This document shows, in pieces, positions 55,079 to 63,962 of a stretch of 64,000 bases of DNA. Position 1 is the first letter of the stretch. Every line of letters begins with the position of its first letter. Made by a program: the position numbers and the translations under genes. Below the pieces are notes generated by a model. The model had not been told where the DNA came from. It did not search any database and saw only the letters and a list, made by a program, of their open reading frames with translations. This DNA comes from an uncultured Microbacteriaceae bacterium (lineage in GTDB: Bacteria > Actinomycetota > Actinomycetes > Actinomycetales > Microbacteriaceae), in NCBI GenBank assembly GCA_937872445.1, contig CALMSL010000141.1:55110-119109 (forward strand), in the 5' to 3' direction.

Positions 55079-55599
55079 GAAACTCTCCGTCGAATTCCCG
55101 GCTCAACCTGGTGGAAGAGCGCGGTGCTCGCGTGCTCGATCAGTCCGAGCACGGTGTCAAACATTGCCGCATCCGAATAATACGGGTCCGGCACTTCGAG
55201 GAGGCCGGACTTCTCCTGGTCGAAACTCAACAAAAGCTGCACCTTGCCGCGGTCCTCCTCGGTGGGGGCCCAGGACTTGAGGATGCGTTCGTGACTTCGA
55301 TCAAACCCCACGACGAGGTCGAGCTGATCAAACCATTCCGGATCGAACTGTTTGGCGCGGTGCCCCGACCCGTTGAAGCCGAGCGCGGTGAGCGCTGCCA
55401 GGGTTCGTTCGTCGGCGTGCTCACCGACATGCCAGTCGCCCGTTCCGGCGGAAATCACCGTAATCGAACCGGTGTAGCCAAACCGATTGACGAGGTCGCG
55501 GAACACCACTTCGGCCATCGGAGAGCGGCAAATGTTTCCCGTGCACACGAAGCAAATTCGAAACAGAGCCGATTCGTCGAGGGTTCGATCGAAGCTCAT
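55075..55599 (-). CDS. Low-molecular-weight protein-tyrosine phosphatase
   Basis: Phosphatase of 174 residues. The P-loop CX5R is CTGNICRS in ICFVCTGNICRSPMAEVVF near residues 18-25, and the general acid Asp is in EVPDPYYSD near 143. SAGTGDWHVGEHAD is also typical. The ATG at 55599 was chosen because upstream sequence is not conserved in type. It is coupled to purB. Confidence 0.93.
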   Translation of the reverse strand: MSFDRTLDESALFRICFVCTGNICRSPMAEVVFRDLVNRFGYTGSITVISAGTGDWHVGEHADERTLAALTALGFNGSGHRAKQFDPEWFDQLDLVVGFDRSHERILKSWAPTEEDRGKVQLLLSFDQEKSGLLEVPDPYYSDAAMFDTVLGLIEHASTALFHQVEPGIRRRVS

Positions 55600-55785
55600 G
55601 GCCCCATTCTCCCGCAGATTCGCCCGCGACAGCAGCCCCCTCCTCCACAGGGGCCGTTTTGCCGCGCCCTGCCCGATGTCGGGGGTTCCGCGGAACGCGC
55701 GCCCGCGGGCCGGCCACCATGAAGGACAGCGGTTCGGCGACGCGGTACCGCAACGCATCCTGACGGGCGGAACGAAAGGCACGAA

Positions 55786-56058
55786 GTGGACCTGACAGAC
55801 CCCTCTGCCGCGTCCTGCCTCCGCATGCTGTTGGAGGCTCAGGCCGACCGGCTGGGCATGCTCGCGCGTCGAATCACCGAGGTCATGTCGTCCGATATGG
55901 CCGCCTCGCCGACAGAGGAGTGGACCGGTCCCGCGCGCGACGCGCACGATGACGTTCTCCATCGCCTGACTGCACAGCTCAATCTGGCCCGGTCCAGTCT
56001 GGAGCGCGCGGAAGCGGAAAGCCGGCACGCCGTGTCCACGCTGGCCGGTCGTGTCTGA
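55786..56058 (+). CDS. Small WXG100-like helical protein
   Basis: A 90-residue all-helical protein: a first helix at about 5-40 (ASCLRMLLEAQADRLGMLAR), a WTG turn in EEWTGPARDAH near residue 46-56 and a second helix to about 85. This helix-WxG-helix layout and length fit the WXG100/ESX family, whose members are type VII secretion substrates. The call is structural only. It overlaps the alpha/beta hydrolase gene by 8 bp. GAAAGG lies before the GTG start. Confidence 0.6.
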   Translation: MDLTDPSAASCLRMLLEAQADRLGMLARRITEVMSSDMAASPTEEWTGPARDAHDDVLHRLTAQLNLARSSLERAEAESRHAVSTLAGRV

Positions 56059-57466
56059 CGACCTCGCGGTCGGCGGCCCCGGCGCAACCTCGGTGTTCAC
56101 GACCGCTCTCGTGGAGGAATCCAGGAGGCTTGCCCGAGCGGAGGGGCAGCTGAGCGACCTTCGGCGGGAGCTCGCCTCGCTGGATCGTGTTGTCGGAAAC
56201 GGAATTCTGGCCGCGGCGGACGCGCCGCGAAGCGCCCTCCTTGCCGAAACCGCGATCGACGAGGGGTATCGCGCGCTCGCGCTCGCGATGGATGACTGCG
56301 GAACGCTCGCCAGGGGCGTCGCAAGTGCCTCGACCGGGTACGAGGCGGCGGAGCGGTTCGCGCATCAACTCGGGCAAACCCTGTCTGCGCAACTCGGCTA
56401 CCTGATCGGTTCGATCGCCCCGGTTCTCGCGGCCATTCTGCTGCCAGGAGCCGCCGTGTTCGGCGCCGCATGGTTCGGCGTCTACGAGGCACTGCCGCAG
56501 CGCTCCCGCGCCGCCGTTCTGTCGAACCTCACCCGCTGGTTTCACGAGAACGCGGCCGCGCTGTCGGATCCGGGATTCGTGCAGGCCGTCCGGCTCACGG
56601 TGATGAGCGCGGATGATGCGGGCTGGGGAATTATCCGGGTCCCGCGGGAACTTGCGAGCCTGTTCGGTGACGAAGGGCTCGGCGTCTTCGGCGTGGACAC
56701 CTCCGCCGCAGTGGTTGGCGGGCTTGCCGCCGGGGTCGGACTCCTTCGGGAAACGCCGGTTCGGGTCAGGGCGGGCACCACTGCGACGGGTCTGGCCAAC
56801 GCCCACGGCATCCGCGATCGGGTGGAACGCATCCCTACTGCGGCCGAGCAGGTGCGTATCGACCGCTACTCGGCGCCCGGCCTGCCGGACCGCTACGAGG
56901 TGTACATCGCGGGGACCGCCGAACTGTCCGTGGCGGGGGGTGCAGAGCCGTGGGACATGACGAGCAATGTCACCGCGATCGCGGGGGGCGAAGCGGGGTC
57001 CTATCGTGCGGTTCGGGAGGCGATGCGCATGTCCGGAATCGACTCGAGCTCACCCGTAACCCTCACCGGGTACTCCCAGGGCGGGGTGATCGCGGCCCAG
57101 GTGGCCGCGTCCGGCGACTTCGCGGTGGATGGTCTGCTCACCGTAGGCGCGCCCGCCGGCCAGGTGAGCGTGCCCCACGACATTCCGTACCTCGCCATCG
57201 AGCACTCGAACGATCTGGTTCCGGCGCTCGGCGGCACGTTCGCGTCGTCCAGCCCCGTGATCGTGCGCAGGCAGCTCTTCGACGGTCCGCCCCCCGCGTC
57301 GGAGCTCATCCTGCCCGCCCATCAGCTGTCCAACTACCTCGACACCGCTCGTCTTGTCGATGCGTCGCCAAATGGGGCGATCGGCGACGCGGTGGCACGG
57401 CTGAACCACCCGCACTACGACACCGTCACCTCGACGGCGTATCGGGCTGAGCGGACCGGTCGCTAA
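56051..57466 (+). CDS. Alpha/beta hydrolase with N-terminal helical region, probable secreted lipase or esterase
   Basis: A 471-residue protein. The N-terminal half has helices like those of WXG/LXG proteins and a hydrophobic stretch at about 115-145 (LGYLIGSIAPVLAAILLPGA). The C-terminal part is an alpha/beta hydrolase with nucleophile elbow TGYSQGGVIAAQ (Ser near 341), a likely Asp in EHSNDLVPALGG and a His in LNHPHYDTV. No classical signal peptide is seen, so export, if any, would depend on the WXG100-like partner. Similar PE-PPE hydrolases of mycobacteria are a parallel, not a proven homologue. It converges on the holin-like gene, the stops overlapping by 4 bp. Confidence 0.65.
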   Translation: MSDDLAVGGPGATSVFTTALVEESRRLARAEGQLSDLRRELASLDRVVGNGILAAADAPRSALLAETAIDEGYRALALAMDDCGTLARGVASASTGYEAAERFAHQLGQTLSAQLGYLIGSIAPVLAAILLPGAAVFGAAWFGVYEALPQRSRAAVLSNLTRWFHENAAALSDPGFVQAVRLTVMSADDAGWGIIRVPRELASLFGDEGLGVFGVDTSAAVVGGLAAGVGLLRETPVRVRAGTTATGLANAHGIRDRVERIPTAAEQVRIDRYSAPGLPDRYEVYIAGTAELSVAGGAEPWDMTSNVTAIAGGEAGSYRAVREAMRMSGIDSSSPVTLTGYSQGGVIAAQVAASGDFAVDGLLTVGAPAGQVSVPHDIPYLAIEHSNDLVPALGGTFASSSPVIVRRQLFDGPPPASELILPAHQLSNYLDTARLVDASPNGAIGDAVARLNHPHYDTVTSTAYRAERTGR

Positions 57467-57861
57467 CGCTTCTTGACGAACGGCCGGAGGATAATCCCGA
57501 TCAGCCAGCTGAGCAGCGCGAGCACGACAGCGCCGAGCAGCCCCCACCAGAAGTCCTCGACGTGGAGGCCGAATCCGAGCAGCCCCGAAATCCAGCTCAC
57601 GAGCAGCAAAAGCAGCGCATTCACGACGAGCGCGATAAGCCCGAGGGTGAGGATGTACACCGGGAACGCGACAATGCGGATGAAGTTTCCGATGACGCCA
57701 TTCACGACCCCGAAGATGAGGGCGACAAGCAGATAGGTGAGAACGACCGCGAACGTGTCGCCGGGGGCGAATGCTTCCACCCAGACGTGCGGGCTCAAGA
57801 CGAGGGTCGTCAGCCACAGCGCAATGGCATTGATGATGAGGCGAATCAGCAGGCGGGACAT
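57463..57861 (-). CDS. Phage-holin-4-like membrane protein (PF04020 type)
   Basis: A 132-residue protein with four membrane helices: [55 protein letters not shown] and [20 protein letters not shown]. Despite the family name this is a chromosomal housekeeping membrane protein in many actinobacteria, not evidence of a prophage. The ATG at 57861 was preferred to the frame start at 57897. Function unknown. Confidence 0.85.
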   Translation of the reverse strand: MSRLLIRLIINAIALWLTTLVLSPHVWVEAFAPGDTFAVVLTYLLVALIFGVVNGVIGNFIRIVAFPVYILTLGLIALVVNALLLLLVSWISGLLGFGLHVEDFWWGLLGAVVLALLSWLIGIILRPFVKKR

Positions 57862-57928
57862 CCCACCACTATGCCCTGTTGTTTCGATACTCCGCAATCA
57901 GGCAGCGTGCGGCAATAGGCTGGAGGGC

Positions 57929-59029
57929 GTGACTGATCCCCTTCCCCAGCCGGGTGTCCACCTTCGCCCGGAGATTCTGGCGACTGCCCCGTACCGTCAG
58001 GGAAAGCCGGCACCGGCAGACGCGTTCAAGCTTTCGTCGAACGAGAACCCGTTCGATCCGCTTCCCGCCGTGGTGGAGGCCGTTGCGGCGTCCGCGGTGA
58101 ACCGCTACCCGGATGCGGCTGCGACGCTTCTCTGCGAGCGGCTCGCGCAACGTTTCGGGGTCAGCCGCGGTGACGTGCACGTCGGCTCCGGATCCGTGGC
58201 AATTCTCGCCCAGCTCATTCAGGCGGCGGCCGGTCCCGGGGACGAGGTGCTGTACTCGTGGCGGTCGTTCGAGGCTTACCCTGGGCTCGTTACGGTTGCC
58301 GGTGCCACGAGCGTCACGGTGCCCAACCTCCCCGACCACCGCCACGACCTGACGGCGATGGCGAAGGCGGTCACCGAACGAACCCGCGTGGCGATCGTGT
58401 GCACGCCCAACAATCCGACCGGGACAATCGTGACCGGCGACGAGTTTGCCGCGTTCATGGCGGCGGTGCCGAAGGATGTGCTGGTTCTTCTCGACGAGGC
58501 CTACGTCGAGTTCGTGACCGACCCGACGGCGGTGAACGGTGCGGAACTTCTCGGCCGCTATCCCAATGTGGTCATCCTGCGCACATTTTCGAAGGCTTTC
58601 GGTCTGGCGGGCCTGCGGGTCGGGTACGCTCTCGGGCCCGAGCGCATCCTGGATGCTGCGCGCGCGACGGCAATTCCGTTGTCGGTGATCGATGCCGCCC
58701 AGCGCGCTGCACTGGCCGCACTGGACCATGAATCGGAGATCATGGAGCGTGTCGCGGTGATTGTGGCGCGACGCGGTGAGATTTTCGAGGGGCTGGCCGC
58801 CCGGCAGTGGCCGGTTCCGCGCTCCGAGGCGAACTTCCTGTGGTTCCCGACCGGGCCGGATACCGCGGCAGCGAACGAGATCTTCCTGTCCCACGGCGTC
58901 GTGGCGAGAACGCTCGCAGCGGACGGAATTCGGGTGTCTGTCGGCGAGGCGGAGGCGATCGGGAGGATTCTGGCGGCATCCGAAGAGATTGCGCACGCCC
59001 TGCCCTCCGTGTTGAATCCACGCGCCTGA
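57929..59029 (+). CDS. hisC: Histidinol-phosphate aminotransferase
   Basis: PLP enzyme of 366 residues, acting in histidine synthesis or as an aromatic aminotransferase. It shows [38 protein letters not shown] and the PLP lysine in [20 protein letters not shown]. It is separate from any his operon in the window, so aromatic substrates are possible. The GTG at 57929 is preceded seven bases upstream by TAGGCT (57916-57921), a leaderless-type -10. Confidence 0.9.
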   Translation: MTDPLPQPGVHLRPEILATAPYRQGKPAPADAFKLSSNENPFDPLPAVVEAVAASAVNRYPDAAATLLCERLAQRFGVSRGDVHVGSGSVAILAQLIQAAAGPGDEVLYSWRSFEAYPGLVTVAGATSVTVPNLPDHRHDLTAMAKAVTERTRVAIVCTPNNPTGTIVTGDEFAAFMAAVPKDVLVLLDEAYVEFVTDPTAVNGAELLGRYPNVVILRTFSKAFGLAGLRVGYALGPERILDAARATAIPLSVIDAAQRAALAALDHESEIMERVAVIVARRGEIFEGLAARQWPVPRSEANFLWFPTGPDTAAANEIFLSHGVVARTLAADGIRVSVGEAEAIGRILAASEEIAHALPSVLNPRA

Positions 59030-59062
59030 AAGCGGCAGCAGTTTCGCCGCGAACTTGTGATG

Positions 59063-59092
59063 TTGACAATCATTATCAATAAGAAGTAGCCT
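59063..59092 (+). promoter_or_regulatory. Zur box and promoter of the zinc transporter operon
   Basis: TTGACAATCATTATCAA (59063-59079) contains TGACAATCATTATCA, which fits the actinobacterial Zur pattern TGAnAATnATTnTCA at every fixed position. The promoter -35 TTGACA (59063-59068) lies inside the box and the -10 TAGCCT (59087-59092) follows with an 18-bp spacer. Zur bound to zinc would thus block RNA polymerase. Confidence 0.85.
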
Positions 59093-59155
59093 GAGTCGAC
59101 CACACGGTTCCGAGGATTCGGCGCCGCTCTCACCGACAGGGACAGGCTTCGGCTC

Positions 59156-60040
59156 GTGAAGCGAATTGTTGCTCCCGTCATCGCCGCCCTGGCGATGGCG
59201 ATGCTCGCGTCGTGCGCCGTGACGCCGGCACCCCACGGGGTGAACATCGTGGCGTCAACTGATGTGTACGGCAGCATCGCGAGCGCGATTGCCGGCGATC
59301 ACGCCACCGTCACGAGCCTCATCAACAGCCCCAGCCAGGACCCCCACGAGTTCGAGGCGAGCGCTCGCGCGCAACTCGACCTTTCCCGTGCGGACGTCAT
59401 CCTGATGAACGGCGGCGGCTACGACGGCTTCATGGATGTCCTGCTCTCCGGTGCGCACAACAGCGCCGCCACAGTCCTGCGTGCCGTCGACTTCTCAGCG
59501 AAATCCGACGCCGACATCACGGCGAACGAACACGTCTGGTACGACCTGAGGACGGTGCGGGCGCTCGCTGACGCGCTCGCCGAATCGCTCGCGACCATCG
59601 ACCCCGCGAACGCCCGCGACTATCGCGCCAACTCCCAACTCTTCGACTCCGAGTTGGGCGACCTTCAGGCGCGGGCTCACGATATTGCCGCTGCGCACCC
59701 GGGAGGGACCGTTCTCGTCACCGAGCCCGTGCCGCTCTATCTGCTGCAGGACGCCGGGCTGACGAATCTCACACCGGCCGCGTTCAGCACCGCGATCGAA
59801 AACGGCCAGGGCGTGCCCCCGGCGACCATGAAAGACGTTCTGGATCTGCTGGCAAGCGGCGAGGTCGGCCTGCTCGCCTACAACGAGCAAACCGGGGGGC
59901 CGGAAACCGCGCAGATTGTGGCGGCCGCGAAAACGCACCGCGTACCGGTGATCGCGGTGACGGAAACGCTTCCCGCCGGGCTCGACTACCTGAGCTGGAT
60001 GAGCGACAACATCCGGGCCATCGCCGGGGCGCTGTCATGA
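59156..60040 (+). CDS. znuA: Zinc ABC transporter substrate-binding lipoprotein
   Basis: Cluster A-I metal-binding lipoprotein of 294 residues. The lipoprotein signal ends in MLASCAV (Cys about residue 21). Likely zinc ligands are the His in DPHEFEAS, the His in NEHVWYDL, and a glutamate or histidine in the C-terminal lobe (TEPVPLYLLQD; KTHRVPVI). The His-rich loop typical of ZnuA is absent, as in AztC-like proteins. The GTG at 59156 opens the operon and overlaps znuC by 4 bp. Confidence 0.9.
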   Translation: MKRIVAPVIAALAMAMLASCAVTPAPHGVNIVASTDVYGSIASAIAGDHATVTSLINSPSQDPHEFEASARAQLDLSRADVILMNGGGYDGFMDVLLSGAHNSAATVLRAVDFSAKSDADITANEHVWYDLRTVRALADALAESLATIDPANARDYRANSQLFDSELGDLQARAHDIAAAHPGGTVLVTEPVPLYLLQDAGLTNLTPAAFSTAIENGQGVPPATMKDVLDLLASGEVGLLAYNEQTGGPETAQIVAAAKTHRVPVIAVTETLPAGLDYLSWMSDNIRAIAGALS

Positions 60041-60873
60041 CCGCGCGAGCGCCGGGCACTCCCATCGTGAGCCTGAAAGCGGCGTCACTGTCCTTCGGGG
60101 ACCGCCAGCTCTGGCACGGACTGGACTTGGATGTTCGCGCGGGCGAATTCGTTGCGGTCCTGGGGCCGAACGGATCCGGAAAGACCAGCCTGCTGAAGAC
60201 GATCCTCGGCCAGCAGAAACTCACCTCGGGAACAATCGAGCTCCTCGGGAAGCCGGTGCCGCGCGGCAGCCGGATGATCGGGTACATTCCCCAGCAGAAG
60301 CTTCTGGAACGCGGCACTCCCTTGCGCGCACGGGATCTGATCACGCTCGGAGTAGACGGCCACCGCTTCGGACTGCCAATCCCCTCCCGTGCCGTGCGCG
60401 CGAGAGTGGACGACGTGCTGGAGGCCGTAGGCGCGAGCGGATACGCGAAAGTTCCCGTCTCGCTTCTGTCGGGCGGGGAGCAACAGCGGATCCGGGTAGG
60501 CCAGTCCATCGCGGCGCACCCGCGGCTCCTGCTGTGCGACGAACCGTTGCTCTCTCTCGACCTGCACCACCAGCGCACCGTGAGCGAACTCATCGACGAG
60601 CAGCGGCGCACGCTCGGGACCGCGGTGGTCTTCGTGACGCACGATGTGAACCCCATCCTGCCGTTTGTGGACACCGTGCTGTACCTGGCCGGCGGCCGCT
60701 TCCGCGTGGGAACGCCGGACGAGGTGCTGCGGTCCGAGGTGCTCTCCTCCATTTACGACACCCCGGTCGAGGTCATCCGGACCGGGGGGCGAATCGCCGT
60801 CCACGGAACACCGGAAGGTTACGGCGTTCACGATCACCTGGAGCACTTGCTGCCACCGGGGGTGCCGGGCTGA
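60037..60873 (+). CDS. znuC: Zinc ABC transporter ATP-binding protein
   Basis: ATPase of 278 residues that powers metal uptake: Walker A GPNGSGKTSLLKTI near residues 45-58, signature LSGGEQQRIRVGQS, Walker B LLLCDEPLLSLD and the switch His in VFVTHDVNPIL. The start overlaps znuA (ATGA) and the stop overlaps the permease gene. Confidence 0.95.
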   Translation: MTARAPGTPIVSLKAASLSFGDRQLWHGLDLDVRAGEFVAVLGPNGSGKTSLLKTILGQQKLTSGTIELLGKPVPRGSRMIGYIPQQKLLERGTPLRARDLITLGVDGHRFGLPIPSRAVRARVDDVLEAVGASGYAKVPVSLLSGGEQQRIRVGQSIAAHPRLLLCDEPLLSLDLHHQRTVSELIDEQRRTLGTAVVFVTHDVNPILPFVDTVLYLAGGRFRVGTPDEVLRSEVLSSIYDTPVEVIRTGGRIAVHGTPEGYGVHDHLEHLLPPGVPG

Positions 60874-61754
60874 TGGACGGCGACTTCTGGGGCCAGATCT
60901 TCAACTTCGCCGACTATTCGGAGTTGCTTGCGCTCGTGCAAAATTCGATCTTCGCCGGCGCGCTGCTGGGGGTTGTCGGGGGGCTCATCGGGCCGTTCGT
61001 GATGACGCGGGACCTCGCGTTCGCCGTGCACGGCGTGAGCGAGCTGTCCTTTGCCGGCGCCGCCGCCGCGCTCCTGTTCGGTGTGAACGTTGTTGCCGGT
61101 TCGCTCGTCGGGTCTCTTGCGGCGGCAATCCTGATCGGGCTGCTCGGTGCGAAAGCGCGGGAGCGCAACTCGATCATCGCTGTGCTCATGCCGTTCGGGC
61201 TGGGCCTGGGCATCCTGTTCCTGTCGCTGTATGGCGGGCGGTCGTCCAACAAGTTCGGGCTTCTCACCGGTCAGATCGTTTCGGTGGACAACCCGCAATT
61301 GCTGTGGCTCATCGTCGTCTCGACCGTGGTCATCGCGGCCCTTCTCATCATGTGGCGCCCTTTGACATTCGCCAGCGTCGATGAGGATGTCGCGCGGGCG
61401 CGGGGCGTGCCGGTTGTGGCGATCTCGATGGCGTTCATGGTGCTGCTCGGGCTGGCGACCGCGGTGTCGGTGCAGATTGTCGGGGCGCTCCTGGTTCTCG
61501 CGCTTCTCGTCACCCCGGCGGCGGCCGCGATGCGGGTGACGGCGTCCCCGCTGCTCACCCCGATTCTCAGCGTCATTTTCGCCGTGGTCTCCGTTGTGGG
61601 CGGCATCCTGCTCGCGCTCGGCGGGGCTCTGCCGATCAGCCCGTACGTCACGTCCATCTCGTTCCTCATCTACCTGATCTGCCGCATCGTCGGATGGCGC
61701 AGAGCGCGTCGGGGCAGCAGCGCCCGCCAGATCGCACGAGCGGCAGCAGATTAG
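60873..61754 (+). CDS. znuB: Zinc ABC transporter permease
   Basis: ABC-3 family permease of 293 residues with about eight helices: SIFAGALLGVVGGLIGPFVM, the HGVSELSFAGAA loop that contacts the ATPase, and LVLALLVTPAAAAMRVT. The ATG at 60873 overlaps the znuC stop by one base. It is the third gene of the Zur-controlled operon. Confidence 0.95.
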   Translation: MDGDFWGQIFNFADYSELLALVQNSIFAGALLGVVGGLIGPFVMTRDLAFAVHGVSELSFAGAAAALLFGVNVVAGSLVGSLAAAILIGLLGAKARERNSIIAVLMPFGLGLGILFLSLYGGRSSNKFGLLTGQIVSVDNPQLLWLIVVSTVVIAALLIMWRPLTFASVDEDVARARGVPVVAISMAFMVLLGLATAVSVQIVGALLVLALLVTPAAAAMRVTASPLLTPILSVIFAVVSVVGGILLALGGALPISPYVTSISFLIYLICRIVGWRRARRGSSARQIARAAAD

Positions 61755-61764
61755 GATGCAAGCC

Positions 61765-62160
61765 ATGAGGCGCAACACGTGGCAACGGGACGCGGTCAAG
61801 GCCGCGCTCGACGCTCAGGATGCGTTCGTGAGCGCCCAGCAACTGCACGCCGTGCTGCGCGACGACGGCACGGGGATCGGACTCGCCACCGTCTACCGGG
61901 CCCTGGCCGATCTCGCGGCGGGGGGCGGGGCGGACTCGCTCCAGTCGGCGGAAGGCGAGGCGCTGTATCGGGCGTGCACGCCGGGGCAACACCACCACCA
62001 CTTGATTTGCCGCACCTGCGGCGTCACCGTCGAAATCGAAGCGGATCCGGTGGAGCAGTGGGCGAGAGCGGTCGCCGCGGCAAACGGTTTCACGCGGCCG
62101 GAGCATGTCGTGGATGTGTTCGGCCTCTGCCCGGCGTGCTCGAAGCCCGCCGAGCTCTGA
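61765..62160 (+). CDS. zur: Fur-family zinc uptake regulator Zur
   Basis: Metal-dependent repressor of 131 residues. A winged HTH (AVKAALDAQDAFVSAQQLHA, GIGLATVYRALADLA) is followed by the metal-binding part with HHHHLICRTCG and LCPACSKPAEL, the CxxC pairs for structural zinc. The ATG at 61765 has AGGA nine bases upstream; an ATG at 61756 is the alternative. It closes the znuABC operon and most likely represses it through the box at 59063-59079. Confidence 0.93.
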   Translation: MRRNTWQRDAVKAALDAQDAFVSAQQLHAVLRDDGTGIGLATVYRALADLAAGGGADSLQSAEGEALYRACTPGQHHHHLICRTCGVTVEIEADPVEQWARAVAAANGFTRPEHVVDVFGLCPACSKPAEL

Positions 62161-62165
62161 CGCGT

Positions 62166-62249
62166 CCCTTCGAGACGGCCCTTCGGGCCTCCTCAGGGAG
62201 CGCCGCCGCCCCCTGAGGCGAGCTTTCGTTCCCTGAGGTTCTCGAAGGG
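62166..62249. repeat. Palindromic intergenic repeat downstream of zur
   Basis: Outer arms CCCTTCGAGA (62166-62175) and TCTCGAAGGG (62240-62249) are perfect complements. Inner arms CCTCAGGG (62191-62198) and CCCTGAGG (62231-62238, with another copy at 62211-62218) pair too, and GGCCC-TTC-GGGCC forms a small hairpin at 62178-62190. It fills the gap between zur and the convergent oxidoreductase. The sequence type resembles extragenic repeats of Microbacteriaceae that begin with TTCGAGACGG and contain CCTCA. It may also terminate transcription from both sides. Confidence 0.75.
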
Positions 62250-62273
62250 GTGACCAGTCGCCGAAGGTGGTGA

Positions 62274-63371
62274 CTACTGCCGCAGGCTCCGGGCAAACAT
62301 TCGGGAGGCGATGCGCGCCCGGGCGAGGGAGCCGCTTCCGGTCACCAGGTCGCGGAGGGCGCGGAGCGCGAACGCCGGCCCCTGCACGAGCATCGTGGTC
62401 ACGACCGACTCCTCCCACGCGGCGAGCTCGTCGCGGATCTTCTCCGGCGGGCCGATGAGGGCGATTTCTTCCACGAGTTTCGTCGGCACCGCGGCGATGG
62501 CTTCTTTCTTCTTGCCGGCGAGGTAGAGGTCCTGGATGCGGTCGCAGTCCTCCGAGTAGCCGAGCCGGTCGACCACGTTGCGGTGGAAATTCGCACCTTT
62601 CGCGCCCATCCCGCCCACGTACAGCGCGATCATCGGGCGAACCAGGTCGGCGGCGGCCTCGACATCCGGGTGCGGGATGACCGCGACCTGTACGGCGACT
62701 TCGAACTCGCTCGGCGGCCGCAACGCGGGACTGCGCAACGCAAAACCTTCCTGGAGGAAGCCGGCGGATTCGGCGTTTGCGCGCGGCGCGAACAGGAACG
62801 GGAGCCAGCCATCCGCAATCTCGGCGGACAGCGCCACGTTCTTCGGCCCTTCGGCCGCGAGGTAGATGGGCAGGTCAGCTCGCAGCGGGTGCACGGTGGA
62901 GCGCAGCGCCTTTCCCAGACCTGTCGCATCGGCGCCCGCGTACGGCAGGGGATAGTGCGGCCCCGGCGCCGTCACCGGGTTCTCGCGGGCGAGCACGTCC
63001 CGCACAATCGCGACATATTCGCGCGTGCGCGCGAGGGGCTTCGGGAACGGTTGCCCGTACCAGCCCTCGACAACCTGGGGGCCGGACGCCCCGAGGCCGA
63101 GAATCACCCGCCCGCCGGAGAGATGGTCGAGGGTGAGCGCCGCCATCGCCGTCGCCGTCGGCGCGCGGGCCGACATTTGGGCGATAGCCGTTCCGAGTTT
63201 GATGCGTGTGGTGCGCGAACCCCACCAGGCCAGCGGGGTGAACGCATCCGAGCCGTACGCTTCAGCAGTCCACACCGATTCGTAGCCGAGCCGATCGGCG
63301 GTGCGCACCGCCTTCACGGCGTCGCGGGGCGGACCCTGCTTCCAGTATCCGGTGGCGTATCCGATGCGCAT
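62274..63371 (-). CDS. LLM-class (luciferase-like) flavin-dependent oxidoreductase
   Basis: TIM-barrel oxidoreductase of 365 residues, probably using F420 or FMN. It starts MRIGYATGYWKQGPPRDAVK and shows YESVWTAEAYGSDAFTPLAW, TAMAALTLDHLSGGRVILGL and GASGPQVVEGWYGQPF, typical of F420-dependent actinobacterial members. The substrate is unknown. The ATG at 63371 was chosen by the conserved start. It is divergent from rpmB. Confidence 0.88.
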   Translation of the reverse strand: MRIGYATGYWKQGPPRDAVKAVRTADRLGYESVWTAEAYGSDAFTPLAWWGSRTTRIKLGTAIAQMSARAPTATAMAALTLDHLSGGRVILGLGASGPQVVEGWYGQPFPKPLARTREYVAIVRDVLARENPVTAPGPHYPLPYAGADATGLGKALRSTVHPLRADLPIYLAAEGPKNVALSAEIADGWLPFLFAPRANAESAGFLQEGFALRSPALRPPSEFEVAVQVAVIPHPDVEAAADLVRPMIALYVGGMGAKGANFHRNVVDRLGYSEDCDRIQDLYLAGKKKEAIAAVPTKLVEEIALIGPPEKIRDELAAWEESVVTTMLVQGPAFALRALRDLVTGSGSLARARIASRMFARSLRQ

Positions 63372-63555
63372 GACTACGACTGTACTCAGACCGCGGTAGT
63401 TTGCCGCGAAGCGGATGTCCACGTACACTTGAGCGGTTGAGCATTCCCGCTCCACATGTGCACACCTCCACCACCACAGAATTCGGTGGAAGCGTGTGCG
63501 CCGACAAGTGACCTTGGGTAGGACTTACGTTCCTACGGTATTGAGAGGAAAAACC

Positions 63556-63792
63556 ATGGCCGCAGTGTGCCAGGTGACTGGAGCCATTCCCGGCTTCGGG
63601 CACAACATTTCGCACTCGCACCGTCGCACCAAGCGACGTTTCGATCCGAACATCCAGAAGAAGACCTACTACGTTCCGTCGTTGCGTCGCAACGTCACGC
63701 TCACGCTGAGCGCAAAGGGCATCAAGGTGATTGACGCGCGCGGCATCGAGTCCGTCGTCAAGGACCTTCTCGCCCGTGGGGAGAAGATCTAA
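63556..63792 (+). CDS. rpmB: 50S ribosomal protein L28
   Basis: Ribosomal protein of 78 residues ([39 protein letters not shown]). Only one Cys is present (CQVTG), so it is the zinc-free form. GAGAGGAAAA precedes the ATG. It overlaps rpmG by one base. The promoter is not clear; a small inverted repeat GTAGGA/TCCTAC lies at 63518-63536. Confidence 0.97.
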   Translation: MAAVCQVTGAIPGFGHNISHSHRRTKRRFDPNIQKKTYYVPSLRRNVTLTLSAKGIKVIDARGIESVVKDLLARGEKI

Positions 63793-63959
63793 TGGCGAAG
63801 CAGCAGGACGTCCGTCCGATCATCAAACTACGTTCAACCGCCGGCACCGGGTACACCTACGTGACCCGCAAAAACCGCCGCAACAACCCTGACCGTCTCG
63901 TGCTGAAAAAGTACGACCCGGTTGTACGCAAGCACGTCGAATTCCGCGAGGAGCGCTAA
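63792..63959 (+). CDS. rpmG: 50S ribosomal protein L33
   Basis: Ribosomal protein of 55 residues: [20 protein letters not shown], then [14 protein letters not shown] and [14 protein letters not shown]. There are no cysteines, so it is the zinc-independent form. It overlaps rpmB (TAATG) and is followed by rpsN after 3 bp. Confidence 0.97.
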   Translation: MAKQQDVRPIIKLRSTAGTGYTYVTRKNRRNNPDRLVLKKYDPVVRKHVEFREER

Positions 63960-63962
63960 AGC

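Noticed and set aside
57463-57861. Holin-like gene as evidence of a prophage
   Set aside because: No other phage genes are near; this family is common as a chromosomal membrane protein in actinobacteria.
63372-63555. Zur box upstream of rpmB
   Set aside because: No match to TGAnAATnATTnTCA by eye; only a short GTAGGA/TCCTAC inverted repeat is present.
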